From assembly GCF_004522175.1 (NCBI RefSeq), contig NZ_SDEB01000021.1, positions 1 to 64,000 on the forward strand: a DNA stretch of 64,000 bases, given 5' to 3'. The notes beneath the pieces were generated by a model. It was not told the DNA's origin and ran no database searches. It was given only the letters and a program-made list of their open reading frames with translations. Position numbers and translations under genes: made by a program. This DNA is from Paracoccus ravus. GTDB lineage: Bacteria; Pseudomonadota; Alphaproteobacteria; Rhodobacterales; Rhodobacteraceae. Positions 44,642 to 52,587 of the stretch are shown in pieces. Within the stretch, counting starts at the first letter, position 1. Every line of letters begins with the position of its first letter.

Positions 44642-46164
44642 TCTGCGGCCTCCTTGCGCGGGGCTCCCCGCCCGCTGAATTCATCAGGGAAATGGGTCAA
44701 AGCGGATAGGACCGGGAAAGGCGCAAAGCCCCCCAGCGCGCAAAGCGATCCCCATTTCATTGTGTTGCACAGGTCTTCCAGCACCGGGATCGCGTCCGCG
44801 TCTCCCGAGGCGATGCGGTCGATCGTTTCCACGCCCCGAACCGAGCCGATCCGGCAGGGCGTGCATTTCCCGCAGCTTTCCACCGCGCAGAATTCCATCG
44901 CGAACCGCGCGAGTTTCAGCATATCGGCGCTGTCGTCAAAGACGGTAATCCCGGCATGGCCCAGCAGCCCGTTGCGGCCCGCGAGTTCTTCATAGCCAAA
45001 GGGCACGTCGAAATCCTGGGCAGGAATGTACGCCCCCAATGGCCCGCCGACCTGCGCCGCCTTGACCGGACGACCCGAGGCCGTGCCGCCCCCGATCTCA
45101 TTGATGATCTGGCCAAGGGTCAGGCCAAATGCCGCCTCGAACAGCCCGCCATGTTTAACATTGCCCGCGATCTGGATCGGGATCGTCCCGGTCGAGCGGC
45201 CAATGCCCAGCTTGGCATATTCCGCCCCGCCATGCGCCAGAATCCAAGGGATCGTGCCCAGCGAGATCAGGTTGTTGACGACCGTGGGCTTGCCAAGAAA
45301 CCCCTCCAGTGCCGGGATCGGCGGTTTCGCCCTCACCGTGCCGCGCTTGCCTTCGAGGCTGTTCAGAAGGCTGGTTTCCTCGCCGCAGACATAGGCCCCC
45401 GCACCGACGCGGACCTCCATGTCGAAGGCGTGGCCCGAGCCCAGAACCGAGGCTCCCAGCATCCCCGTCTGCCGGGCAAGCTTGATGCCCTCCTCCATCA
45501 GGCGGATCGAATCCGGGTATTCGCTGCGGATATAACAGTAACCGCGCGTCGCCCCCACCGCGATCCCGGCAATCGCCATGCCCTCGATCAGGGTCAGGGG
45601 ATCGCCCTCCATGAGCATCCGGTCGGCGAAACTGCCGCTATCGCCTTCATCGGCATTGCAGACGATATATTTCTGATCGGCCTTAGCGCCCGCCACCGTC
45701 TTCCATTTGATGCCGGTCGGGAAGCCCGCGCCACCACGCCCACGCAGCCCCGAGCGCGTGACCTCTTCGACAATGGCGTCCGGCCCCAGGGCAATCGCCC
45801 GACGCAAACCGGCAAAGCCGCCATTTGCCTCATATTCCGCGACCGAAAGCGGGTCGATCACACCGACGCGGGCGAAGGTCAGACGCTTCTGCGCCTTCAT
45901 CCAAGGCAGTTCATCGACTGGCCCCAAGGCCAGCGGATGATCCGTCCCGTCGCGCAGCGCCTCGATCAGTCCCAGCACATCATCAACTTCGATCGGACCA
46001 TAGCCATAGCGGATGCCATCGCGCTCGACCTCGACCAAAGGTTCCAACCAGACCATCCCGCGCGTGCCATTGCGCGTGACCTCGAAATCCTGCGCCAAAG
46101 CCTTGGCCACATCATCTGCGCCAAGCGCCTTTGCTGCGGCATCAAGCGGAACCCAGACCCTCAT
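44638..46164 (-). CDS. fdsB: NAD-dependent formate dehydrogenase beta subunit (NADH module)
   Basis: Carries FMN and a [4Fe-4S] cluster and reduces NAD, homologous to NuoF with an N-terminal NuoE-like [2Fe-2S] part fused. The 508 residues have the FMN-binding RGGAGFPTGIKWKTV, the NADH-binding GAGAYVCGEETSLLNS and the cluster motif CGKCTPCRIG near residue 435. The N-terminal part (about 1-120) lacks the cluster motif I would expect and looks like a thioredoxin-fold remnant. It overlaps fdsG by four bases. Confidence 0.96.
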   Translation of the reverse strand: MRVWVPLDAAAKALGADDVAKALAQDFEVTRNGTRGMVWLEPLVEVERDGIRYGYGPIEVDDVLGLIEALRDGTDHPLALGPVDELPWMKAQKRLTFARVGVIDPLSVAEYEANGGFAGLRRAIALGPDAIVEEVTRSGLRGRGGAGFPTGIKWKTVAGAKADQKYIVCNADEGDSGSFADRMLMEGDPLTLIEGMAIAGIAVGATRGYCYIRSEYPDSIRLMEEGIKLARQTGMLGASVLGSGHAFDMEVRVGAGAYVCGEETSLLNSLEGKRGTVRAKPPIPALEGFLGKPTVVNNLISLGTIPWILAHGGAEYAKLGIGRSTGTIPIQIAGNVKHGGLFEAAFGLTLGQIINEIGGGTASGRPVKAAQVGGPLGAYIPAQDFDVPFGYEELAGRNGLLGHAGITVFDDSADMLKLARFAMEFCAVESCGKCTPCRIGSVRGVETIDRIASGDADAIPVLEDLCNTMKWGSLCALGGFAPFPVLSALTHFPDEFSGRGAPRKEAAE

Positions 46165-46640
46165 GCGCCCGCCTCCGCCACCAGCTTTTGCAGTTTCGGC
46201 AGGCTTGCCCGACCGATCACTTTTTCACCAATCTGCGCCGAAGGCCCACATGCGCAAAGCCCAAGGCAAAAGACCGCCTCAAGCGTCAGCCGCCCATCCG
46301 GCGTCGTCTCATGAAAATCAATCCCAAAAGCCGCGCGAACCTGATCGGCCAGCGCATCCGCCCCCATCGACTGGCAGGCCTCGGCCCGGCACAGCCGCAG
46401 CACATGCCGCCCCGAGGGATGGTCGCGGAAATCATGATAAAAGCTCACCACCCCATGCACTTCGGCACGGGTCAGCCCAAGCGCTGCGGCAATCTGGGGC
46501 TGCGCCTCTTCAGGAATGTATCCCCATTCCGCCTGAAGATCGTGCAGGATCGGCAACAGCGGTCCTTCGCGATCCTTGTGGATGTCGATGATCGCGGCGA
46601 GGCGTTCTGAAAAATCAGCGGAAATCGCTGCGGTTGTCAT
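46161..46640 (-). CDS. fdsG: NAD-dependent formate dehydrogenase gamma subunit
   Basis: The 159-residue [2Fe-2S] subunit is NuoE-like. Cluster cysteines are visible in CRAEACQSMG and CLGLCACGPS. It starts MTTAAISADFSERLAAIIDI at ATG 46640. It is the first gene of fdsGBACD and lies 78 bases downstream of the LysR gene, with a promoter in between. Confidence 0.96.
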   Translation of the reverse strand: MTTAAISADFSERLAAIIDIHKDREGPLLPILHDLQAEWGYIPEEAQPQIAAALGLTRAEVHGVVSFYHDFRDHPSGRHVLRLCRAEACQSMGADALADQVRAAFGIDFHETTPDGRLTLEAVFCLGLCACGPSAQIGEKVIGRASLPKLQKLVAEAGA

Positions 46641-46675
46641 GACTGGGTCGATCCGGGCTCTGCTCTGTTACAAGC

Positions 46676-46704
46676 AGATTAGGCCCCGGCGATAGCCCCA
46701 ACAA
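46676..46704 (-). promoter_or_regulatory. Promoter of the fdsGBACD operon
   Basis: On the minus strand, TTGTTG (46699-46704) and TAATCT (46676-46681) are exactly 17 bases apart. The start would fall near 46669, giving a leader of about 28 bases to the fdsG ATG. Confidence 0.7.
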
Positions 46705-46718
46705 TGGCGACATCCCGT

Positions 46719-47591
46719 CTATTGATCGAATTTTTCTATCAAACCAGCCGAGCGCAGCAGGGCATCGACAAGCGGCGGATGCGGCTCGCGCGGGGCAGTC
46801 ACCAGCCCGACCATATGCCCCTCGCCACTCAGATCGCGCGCCCGCACCCCCTCTGGCAGGGGCAAGCCACGGGCCAGCGCGCGCGGCAGGATCGCCGCCC
46901 AGTCGCCGGTCGCGACATGGGCCAGGATCGCCAGCATCGAGGTCGACTCGACCCGAGGCAGGGCCTCGGCCCCGGCGGCCATCAGGTGGCGGGTGACGAT
47001 CCGGCGGTTCTGCATATCGGGGGTCAGAAGGCACAAGGGCAGTTGCGCGGCCTCGGCCCAGCCGACCGGCCCTTCCACATCACCGCGCGCGATCAGACAA
47101 TAGGTCTCGCGATAAAGCGCCACGCTTTGCACTCGGCCCAGTGGTTCGCTGTCCAGATAGGTGACGCCCGCATCCAGTTCCAGCGCCTCGATCTGCTCGC
47201 GGATCTCGTCCGAGGAGCGCGACAGGATCGACACGCGGGCATTCGGATGGCGGCGCAGAAACTGCCCCGTCAATTCGGCAATACGCGGCATGGCGGTCGG
47301 GATCACGCCAAGCCGCAAAAGCCCGGTCACGCCCTTGCGGCTGGCCTGCATCTCGGCCTGCATATTGCGGGCATCGCCGACGATGCGCCGCGACCAGATC
47401 AGCACGCGTTCACCCTCGGGCGTCAGCCCCTGGTAGCGCGAACCGCGCCGCACCAATTGGACACCCAGCTGATCTTCCAGCGATTTGATGGCGGATGACA
47501 GGGTGGGCTGGGTGATTCCCAGCGCCTCGGCGGCGCGACCGAAATGGCCTTCGCGCGCCAAAACCATGAACATGGAGAGCTTCTCGATCAC
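46719..47591 (-). CDS. LysR-type regulator, probably of formate dehydrogenase
   Basis: The 290-residue protein has an N-terminal helix-turn-helix (LAREGHFGRAAEALGITQPTLSSA, key part GRAAEALGITQPTLS, about residues 16-35). A LysR substrate-binding domain follows, with LRLGVIPTAMPRIAEL and VTGLLRLGV. Start is GTG at 47591. It lies directly upstream of fdsG on the same strand, with the fds promoter in the short gap, so control of the operon is likely. Relatives of this gene are called fdsR in some genomes. The signal is not predictable here. Confidence 0.88.
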   Translation of the reverse strand: MIEKLSMFMVLAREGHFGRAAEALGITQPTLSSAIKSLEDQLGVQLVRRGSRYQGLTPEGERVLIWSRRIVGDARNMQAEMQASRKGVTGLLRLGVIPTAMPRIAELTGQFLRRHPNARVSILSRSSDEIREQIEALELDAGVTYLDSEPLGRVQSVALYRETYCLIARGDVEGPVGWAEAAQLPLCLLTPDMQNRRIVTRHLMAAGAEALPRVESTSMLAILAHVATGDWAAILPRALARGLPLPEGVRARDLSGEGHMVGLVTAPREPHPPLVDALLRSAGLIEKFDQ

Positions 47592-47619
47592 GAGGCCGCC
47601 TCCCCGCAGCGCAAGCGCC

Positions 47620-47666
47620 TTCTTTCTTGTTCAAATATCCCGGGGGTCCGGGGGCAGAGCCCCCGG
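47620..47666. repeat. Intergenic repeat element, copy B
   Basis: TTCTTTCTTG at 47620 starts a segment whose AAATATCC and GGGGG blocks match copy A at 38370-38396 in order and spacing. It is followed by a hairpin with arms CCGGGGGC (47648-47655) and GCCCCCGG (47659-47666), loop AGA, matching the GC hairpin of copy A. Here only a half-element is present. It sits between the LysR gene and purS, where purQ would be expected in many relatives. Confidence 0.8.
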
Positions 47667-47688
47667 TCCCTGTTCGCAATCCGGCGGA

Positions 47689-47928
47689 TCAGACGATCTC
47701 GATGGCGTATTTCTCGATCACCGTATTGGCCAGAAGGCCTTCGCACATCCGGGCGACTTCGGCCTTGGCGGCTTCGGCATCGACCGAGGCCAGATCCAGT
47801 TCGATCACCTTGCCCTGACGGACGCCATCGACGCCCGAAAAGCCAAGACCGCCAAGCGCGTGGCGGATCGCCTCACCCTGCGGGTCCAGAACGCCATCTT
47901 TCAGCATGATGGTGACACGGGCTTTCAT
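47689..47928 (-). CDS. purS: Phosphoribosylformylglycinamidine synthase, PurS subunit
   Basis: Small structural subunit linking PurL and PurQ in purine synthesis. The 79-residue protein begins MKARVTIMLKDGVLDPQGEA and has HALGGLGFSGVDGVRQGKV; both are typical of PurS. It follows purC by 11 bases. PurQ, normally next, is not in the window; the space holds the repeat element and then the LysR gene. The longer open frame upstream is the antisense/other-frame image of purC. Confidence 0.95.
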   Translation of the reverse strand: MKARVTIMLKDGVLDPQGEAIRHALGGLGFSGVDGVRQGKVIELDLASVDAEAAKAEVARMCEGLLANTVIEKYAIEIV

Positions 47929-47939
47929 GGCAGGGCCTT

Positions 47940-48704
47940 TCAGTTGATCAGGGTAGGCTTCGAGAGACTGGTCGTGTTGGCGGGCAAAAGACCCAGCCGG
48001 CGCGCGACCTCGGTATAGGCATCGGTCAGGCTGCCCAGATCGCGGCGGAACACGTCCTTGTCCAGCTTCTGGCCGGTCTTGACGTCCCACAGGCGGCAGC
48101 TGTCGGGACTGATCTCATCGGCCACGACAAGGCGCATGAAATCGCCATCCCAGATGCGGCCGATCTCGATCTTGAAGTCGATCAGCTTGATGCCCGCGCC
48201 GAAGAACACGCCCGACAGGAAGTCGTTCACCCGCAAGGCGAGGCTGACGATATCGTCCAGATCCTGCTGCGAGGCCCAGCCAAAGGCGATGACATATTCT
48301 TCCGAAACGAAGGGATCGCCCAGCTCGTCATTCTTGAAGCTGTATTCGACGATCGGGCGCGGCAGGGCAGTGCCCTCTTCCATGCCCAGACGCTTGGCGA
48401 TCGAACCGGCGGCGAAGTTGCGCACGATCACTTCCAGCGGAATGATCTCGACCTGACGGATCAGCTGCTCGCGCATGTTGATGCGGCGGATGAAGTGGTT
48501 CGGCACGCCGATATTGGTCAGCCCGGTCATGAAGAACTCGGACAGGCGGTTGTTCAGCACGCCCTTGCCCTCGATCGTGGCTTTCTTCTGGGCGTTGAAG
48601 GCGGTGGCATCATCCTTGAAGTATTGGATCAGCGTGCCGGGCTCGGTGCCTTCGTAAAGGATCTTCGCCTTGCCTTCGTAGATTTTCTTGCGCCTTGGTG
48701 CCAT
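47940..48704 (-). CDS. purC: Phosphoribosylaminoimidazole-succinocarboxamide synthase
   Basis: ATP-dependent formation of SAICAR in purine synthesis. The 254-residue protein begins [19 protein letters not shown] and contains the SAICAR signatures [33 protein letters not shown] and [10 protein letters not shown]. The C-terminal extension after [14 protein letters not shown] is a little longer than the minimal form. It heads the purC-purS pair. Confidence 0.97.
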   Translation of the reverse strand: MAPRRKKIYEGKAKILYEGTEPGTLIQYFKDDATAFNAQKKATIEGKGVLNNRLSEFFMTGLTNIGVPNHFIRRINMREQLIRQVEIIPLEVIVRNFAAGSIAKRLGMEEGTALPRPIVEYSFKNDELGDPFVSEEYVIAFGWASQQDLDDIVSLALRVNDFLSGVFFGAGIKLIDFKIEIGRIWDGDFMRLVVADEISPDSCRLWDVKTGQKLDKDVFRRDLGSLTDAYTEVARRLGLLPANTTSLSKPTLIN

Positions 48705-48856
48705 GCTGCGCGTCTCCCGTCCGCAAGGTAAGTGATATTCTTCTGGCGCTATAGGCCAGAAACGGGGTCAGGGGCAATACGAGGCTTGCGATCCTCCGGG
48801 CCAAGGGCATACCGTGAAAGGGTGTTTTGGCGAAACACGAAACCGGAGGAATGCCC

Positions 48857-49171
48857 GTGACCACTTTCGACGACCGCGAACGCGCCTATGAGGCCCGCTT
48901 TGCCCGAGATGCCGAGTTGAATTTCAAGGCCGAGGCGCGGCGCAATCGGCTGCTCGGAGAATGGGCCGCCAAGCTCATGGGCAAGTCCGGGGACGAGGCT
49001 CGCAGCTATGCCCTGACCGTGGTCACGTCGGATTTCGACGAGCCGGGCGACGAGGACGTGTTCCGCAAGCTCTTGGCCGATCTGGGCGGCCTGGTCGATG
49101 AGGCGACCATCCGCACCCAGATGGCCGCGCTGCGCGTGACCGCCCGCGAGCAGATCCTGAACGAAATCTGA
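48857..49171 (+). CDS. F1Fo-ATPase inhibitor zeta subunit (DUF1476)
   Basis: The 104-residue protein matches the zeta subunit first found in Paracoccus denitrificans, which plugs the F1 motor and blocks ATP hydrolysis. The start is decided by the ribosome site GGAGGA at 48845-48850: six bases separate it from the GTG at 48857, giving MTTFDDRERAYEARFARDA. The ATG at 48851 would be only one base after the site. The Asp/Glu-rich N-terminus and EARRNRLLGEWAAKLMG helix are typical. The gene is far from the atp genes at 62-64 kb, as usual. Confidence 0.93.
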   Translation: MTTFDDRERAYEARFARDAELNFKAEARRNRLLGEWAAKLMGKSGDEARSYALTVVTSDFDEPGDEDVFRKLLADLGGLVDEATIRTQMAALRVTAREQILNEI

Positions 49172-49212
49172 CCCCTTAAAAACCCGAGCTCGACCCAGCG
49201 CGCAGACCCGAC

Positions 49213-50529
49213 TCAGCGCGCCGCGGCCTCGACCTGCGGATAATGTCGCCACAGGGTCACGCCGCGCAGCAGGCTCAGCACCATCAGCGCGGCCCATAGC
49301 CCGTGATTGCCCAAAAGGCGGGGCAGCAGGATCAGGAGCGGCAGGTAGAGCCCGACCGACAGAATCATCGCGCGGCGCATCTCGCTTGTCCGTGTCGCCC
49401 CGATGAAGATGCCGTCCAGCATCCACGCGCCGATCCCCAGAACCGGCGCGACGACCAGCCATGGCAGGTAATCGCGCGCCGCGGCCCGCACCTCGGGGGC
49501 CGTGGTCAGAAGGTCGATGATCGCAGGACCGCCCATGGCGAAGAACAATCCCAGGGCGAGGGCACCGGCCGCCCCCCATTGCGAAGTCAGCCGGGCCGCG
49601 CGCCGCAGCCGGTCCGGGCGACGCGCGCCAACCGCCTGCCCGACCAGAGATTCGGCCGCAAAGGCGAAACCGTCCAGCGCATAGGCCGTGATCGAGAGGA
49701 ATTGCAGCAGCACCTGATTGGCCGCCAGCGTCACATCGCCAAGGCCCGCGCCAAGGAACATGAAACTGGTGAAACTGGCCTGCAGCAGCACCGAGCGCAG
49801 CATGATGTCGCCATTGACCCGCAAGAGCCGGCGCATTCGGTCGGCGGCGAACAATCCGGCCACGCGCCAGCCCTCAAAGATCGCCCGGCGGGCAAAGAAC
49901 AGACCCAGCGCCAGCCCCGACCATTCGGCGATCAGGGTCGCCTGCGCGACGCCCTCGATGCCCCAACCAAGATGGATGACGAACAGCACGTCCAGCCCCG
50001 CGTTCAGCCCGTTCATCAGCACCTGCAAGACAAGGACATGGCCCGTCCGCTCCAGCGCGATCAGCCAGCCGGTGATGGCGTAGAGCGCGATCGTCGCCGG
50101 TGCCCCCCAGATCCGGATCGCCAGATAATCGCGGGCGAGCGCCTCGACCTCAGCCGAGGCCGGGGCAAGCCGGAAAGCCAAAGCAAAGACCGCGCCTTGC
50201 AGCAGGATGAAGCCCAGCCCCGCCAAGATCCCGATGGCCAGCGCGCGCAGGAGATGCGCGCCGGTTTCGGCTTTGTCGCCCGCGCCATGGGATTGGGCGA
50301 CCATGCCCGAGGTTCCCATGCGCAGAAAGCCAAAGATCCAGTAGATCGAGGTCAAGATGATCGACCCGATCCCGACCGCGCCGATGGGTGCCGCCGCGCC
50401 CAGCTGGCCGACCACGCCGGTATCGACCAGACCCAACAGCGGAACCGTCGCATTCGACAATACGATGGGCAGCGCGATGGCCAGGACGCGGCGATGCGTC
50501 AGCCCCTGCCCAGCGGTCGCGTCAACCAT
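49213..50529 (-). CDS. MATE-family multidrug efflux protein
   Basis: The 438-residue, twelve-segment Na+ or H+ driven antiporter has the DinF-like MATE start: VLAIALPIVLSNATVPLLGL and VDTGVVGQLGAAAPIGAV. A later segment is FMFLGAGLGDVTLAANQVLL. Length is normal. Its start overlaps the upstream thioesterase gene stop by eight bases, so it is the third gene of a thioesterase-thioesterase-MATE unit. Substrates are not predictable. Confidence 0.92.
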   Translation of the reverse strand: MVDATAGQGLTHRRVLAIALPIVLSNATVPLLGLVDTGVVGQLGAAAPIGAVGIGSIILTSIYWIFGFLRMGTSGMVAQSHGAGDKAETGAHLLRALAIGILAGLGFILLQGAVFALAFRLAPASAEVEALARDYLAIRIWGAPATIALYAITGWLIALERTGHVLVLQVLMNGLNAGLDVLFVIHLGWGIEGVAQATLIAEWSGLALGLFFARRAIFEGWRVAGLFAADRMRRLLRVNGDIMLRSVLLQASFTSFMFLGAGLGDVTLAANQVLLQFLSITAYALDGFAFAAESLVGQAVGARRPDRLRRAARLTSQWGAAGALALGLFFAMGGPAIIDLLTTAPEVRAAARDYLPWLVVAPVLGIGAWMLDGIFIGATRTSEMRRAMILSVGLYLPLLILLPRLLGNHGLWAALMVLSLLRGVTLWRHYPQVEAAAR

Positions 50530-51025
50530 GCTGCGGCATCAGGAAATGCCCGGTCGCCTGCGCGAAAAGCTTGTTGCGCTGGTCCTGCCAGGCCTCGACA
50601 TGGACGCTCGCATAGCGCCGCCCCGAGCGCACCACGCGGGCCCGCGCATAGGCGTCGCGCGGCAGGCCCGAGCGCAGGTAATCCACGGTGAAATCAATGG
50701 TCTTGGGCAGGCGCGGCATGGTCTCGGGCATGGCGGCATCGGGGGCGATGCGGCCCTCTTCCATGTCTTCCCAGATCGCGGTCCAGGTCAGTTCGACGAT
50801 GGCCGTGACCTCGAGGAAAGCCGCCGTCACCCCGCCATGGATCGCAGGCAGCATCGGATTGCCGATCAGCTTCTGGTCAAAGGGCAACGTGGCGGTCAAC
50901 TCGTCGCCACGCCGGTCGAACTCGATCCCCAGCCAGCGGATATAGGGTACGCCCGAGACCAGCGCGCTCAGCGTGTTGTTGCGACGCGACTTGATCGCGG
51001 CCAGAGGTTCGTTGCGGTCGGCCAT
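50522..51025 (-). CDS. PaaI-like hotdog thioesterase (second copy)
   Basis: The 167-residue protein of the 4HBT/PaaI type has a hotdog fold with the core LPAIHGGVTAAFLEVTAIVELTW and the catalytic HGG neighbourhood, then DYLRSGLPRDAYARARVVRSGRRY (key part FTVDYLRSGLPRDAYAR). It hydrolyses or edits acyl-CoA thioesters. I chose ATG 51025 (MADRNEPLAAI), which lies one base after the preceding gene's stop. It is about 35 percent like its neighbour by eye only in the hotdog core; no figure should be taken from this. Confidence 0.85.
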   Translation of the reverse strand: MADRNEPLAAIKSRRNNTLSALVSGVPYIRWLGIEFDRRGDELTATLPFDQKLIGNPMLPAIHGGVTAAFLEVTAIVELTWTAIWEDMEEGRIAPDAAMPETMPRLPKTIDFTVDYLRSGLPRDAYARARVVRSGRRYASVHVEAWQDQRNKLFAQATGHFLMPQHG

Positions 51026-51026
51026 G

Positions 51027-51461
51027 TCAGCGCTCGAAGGTAAAGGCCCCCGTGGCCGAGGCCACCGGGCGGGTTTCGTCCTCGTCCATCGCGACGGCGC
51101 GCACGAATGCGACCGAGCGGGTGACGTGATAGCATTCGGCCCGCGCCCTGATGCCCTGCCGGGGCGTGGCACTGCGCATGTAATCGATCCGCAGGTCGAT
51201 GGTGGCGGTAATGCGTGGCCCCTCGGGATGGGACATGACGGCCGCGCCGCAGCAGGTATCCATCAGGGCCGAGATCACCCCGCCATGGATGACTCCGCTG
51301 CGCGGATCGCCCACCAGATCGGGATTCCACGGCAGCGAGATCACCGCGCCACCGGGCGTCAATTCCTCCAGCGACATGCCAAGCGCACAGGCATGAGGAA
51401 TGGCCTCGATGAACTGGCGGGCAATGCGCTGCTGCTGCGCGCTGGCGCTTTCCTCGGTCAT
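51027..51461 (-). CDS. PaaI-like hotdog thioesterase (first copy)
   Basis: The 144-residue hotdog thioesterase has the core [21 protein letters not shown] (key part [16 protein letters not shown]) and [22 protein letters not shown] chose ATG 51461, which has the ribosome site GGGGAAG. It diverges from the merR gene at 51590, and the next gene begins one base after its stop. Both tandem copies are of the acyl-CoA thioesterase type, which fits the nearby fatty-acid genes. Confidence 0.87.
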   Translation of the reverse strand: MTEESASAQQQRIARQFIEAIPHACALGMSLEELTPGGAVISLPWNPDLVGDPRSGVIHGGVISALMDTCCGAAVMSHPEGPRITATIDLRIDYMRSATPRQGIRARAECYHVTRSVAFVRAVAMDEDETRPVASATGAFTFER

Positions 51462-51539
51462 GTCTTCCCCTGCTGCTGGCGGTCTTGCCACGATTAGCTT
51501 CCGGGTCACTATGTCACAAGGGTCCGGGGTTGCGCAGAG

Positions 51540-51568
51540 TTGAGTTTGCACCCACGCTGGGCTAGGCT
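51540..51568 (+). promoter_or_regulatory. Promoter of the first merR gene
   Basis: TTGAGT (51540-51545) and TAGGCT (51563-51568) are 17 bases apart, 22 bases before the start codon at 51590. Confidence 0.5.
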
Positions 51569-51589
51569 CGCGGCAATCCCCACAGGTCC

Positions 51590-52000
51590 ATGATGACAGA
51601 CAGCGACTATATCAGCTTCAAGGAAATGTGCGCGCGCTTCGACGTGACCCCGCGCACGCTGCGTTACTACGAATATATCGAACTGCTCAGCCCGAAAAAG
51701 GAAGGCCGCTCCCGCTTTTACGGCCCGCGCGAGCTTGCCCGGATGAAGCTGATCCTGCGCGGCCGCCGGTTCGGCTTTTCGCTCGAGGACATTCGGCAAT
51801 GGCTGATGATCTATGAAGAGAAGGGTACCGAGGAACAGTACAAGGTCTGGATCGACCTCGCCAATCGGCAGCTTGACGTCCTGACCCAGCAGCGCGACGA
51901 GATCGAGGCCGCAATCACCGATCTGCGCGACCTGCGGGACGAAACGGCGAGCATTCTCGATGAAATGGGTCGCGGAAAGCCCATTGCCCAGCAATCCTGA
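51590..52000 (+). CDS. MerR-family regulator, first of a pair
   Basis: The 136-residue regulator has a winged helix-turn-helix [20 protein letters not shown] at residues 8-27 and then [21 protein letters not shown] dimerisation coiled coil follows from about residue 75 ([22 protein letters not shown]). It lacks the metal-binding cysteines of MerR or CueR. The relation to the next gene is close in the DNA-binding part, suggesting a duplication. Its stop codon lies inside a 13-base direct repeat. Confidence 0.9.
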   Translation: MMTDSDYISFKEMCARFDVTPRTLRYYEYIELLSPKKEGRSRFYGPRELARMKLILRGRRFGFSLEDIRQWLMIYEEKGTEEQYKVWIDLANRQLDVLTQQRDEIEAAITDLRDLRDETASILDEMGRGKPIAQQS

Positions 52001-52020
52001 AGCAACGGCAATCCTGAAGC
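51991..52020. repeat. 13-base direct repeat at the end of the first merR gene
   Basis: GCAATCCTGAAGC occurs at 51991-52003 and at 52008-52020, period 17. The first copy includes the stop codon TGA of the merR gene. Probably a small tandem duplication. Confidence 0.7.
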
Positions 52021-52106
52021 GCCTGATTTCCAATGCGTTCTTTCGCCCGGCCATCGCGCCGGGCGTTCTCGTTTTCGCACCGCACACGGCTGACGCCACG
52101 TCGCAG

Positions 52107-52135
52107 CTTACGCGCACGTCAACCTGCCCTATAGT
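52107..52135 (+). promoter_or_regulatory. Promoter and MerR-type operator ahead of the second merR gene
   Basis: CTTACG (52107-52112) and TATAGT (52130-52135) are 17 bases apart. The operator-like dyad CTTACGCGCACGTCAA (52107-52122; half-sites CTTACG and CGTCAA) overlaps the -35 and spacer. It resembles the LiuR-type operator of MerR regulators of acyl-CoA breakdown, from memory of comparative work. A further dyad AAAGCAT/ATGCTTT lies at about 52138-52159. Confidence 0.5.
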
Positions 52136-52170
52136 CGAAAGCATCGAATTGAATGCTTTGGAGGGAGGCC

Positions 52171-52572
52171 ATGAGCGATCAGTTGATGACCATCCGCGAG
52201 ATGTGCAACGCGTTCCAGGTTACGCCTCGGACCCTTCGTTTCTACGAATCGCGCGAATTGATCTTTCCCGAAAGACGCGGCCAGCACCGGCTGTATGACC
52301 GCGTGGACCGCGCCCGCCTGACGCTGATCCTGCGCGGCAAGCGCTTTGGCTTCTCGCTGGAACAGATCCGGCAATTGCTCGAACTTTACGACCCGGCCGA
52401 ACGCAACCTGACCCAGACCCAGGCCACCATCGCGACCGCCCGCGAGCGCCTCGCCGATATGGAGCGCCAGCAGGCGGATCTTGCCACCGCCATCACCGAA
52501 TTGCGCCAGCAGATCGCCGAGGGCGAGACCTGGCTCGACAGCCTGAAATCAGCTTCCCGCCAGACGGCCTGA
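52171..52572 (+). CDS. MerR-family regulator, second of a pair
   Basis: The 133-residue regulator has helix-turn-helix TIREMCNAFQVTPRTLRFYE (residues 6-25) and the wing RGQHRLYDRVDRARLTLILR (key part QHRLYDRVDRARLTLI). A long coiled coil follows to the end (ATIATARERLADMERQQADL). The ribosome site GGAGGGAGG is strong. It starts an operon with the acyl-CoA dehydrogenase gene just 15 bases downstream, so it is probably the fatty-acid-responsive regulator of that operon. The ligand would be an acyl-CoA or similar by analogy with LiuR-type proteins. Confidence 0.9.
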   Translation: MSDQLMTIREMCNAFQVTPRTLRFYESRELIFPERRGQHRLYDRVDRARLTLILRGKRFGFSLEQIRQLLELYDPAERNLTQTQATIATARERLADMERQQADLATAITELRQQIAEGETWLDSLKSASRQTA

Positions 52573-52587
52573 ATTCCCGGAGGAAAA

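Noticed and set aside
46705..46735. ATAG-like repeats as a LysR operator ahead of fdsG
   Set aside because: They are the last codons of the LysR gene (LIEKFDQ and stop), so the match is explained by coding sequence.
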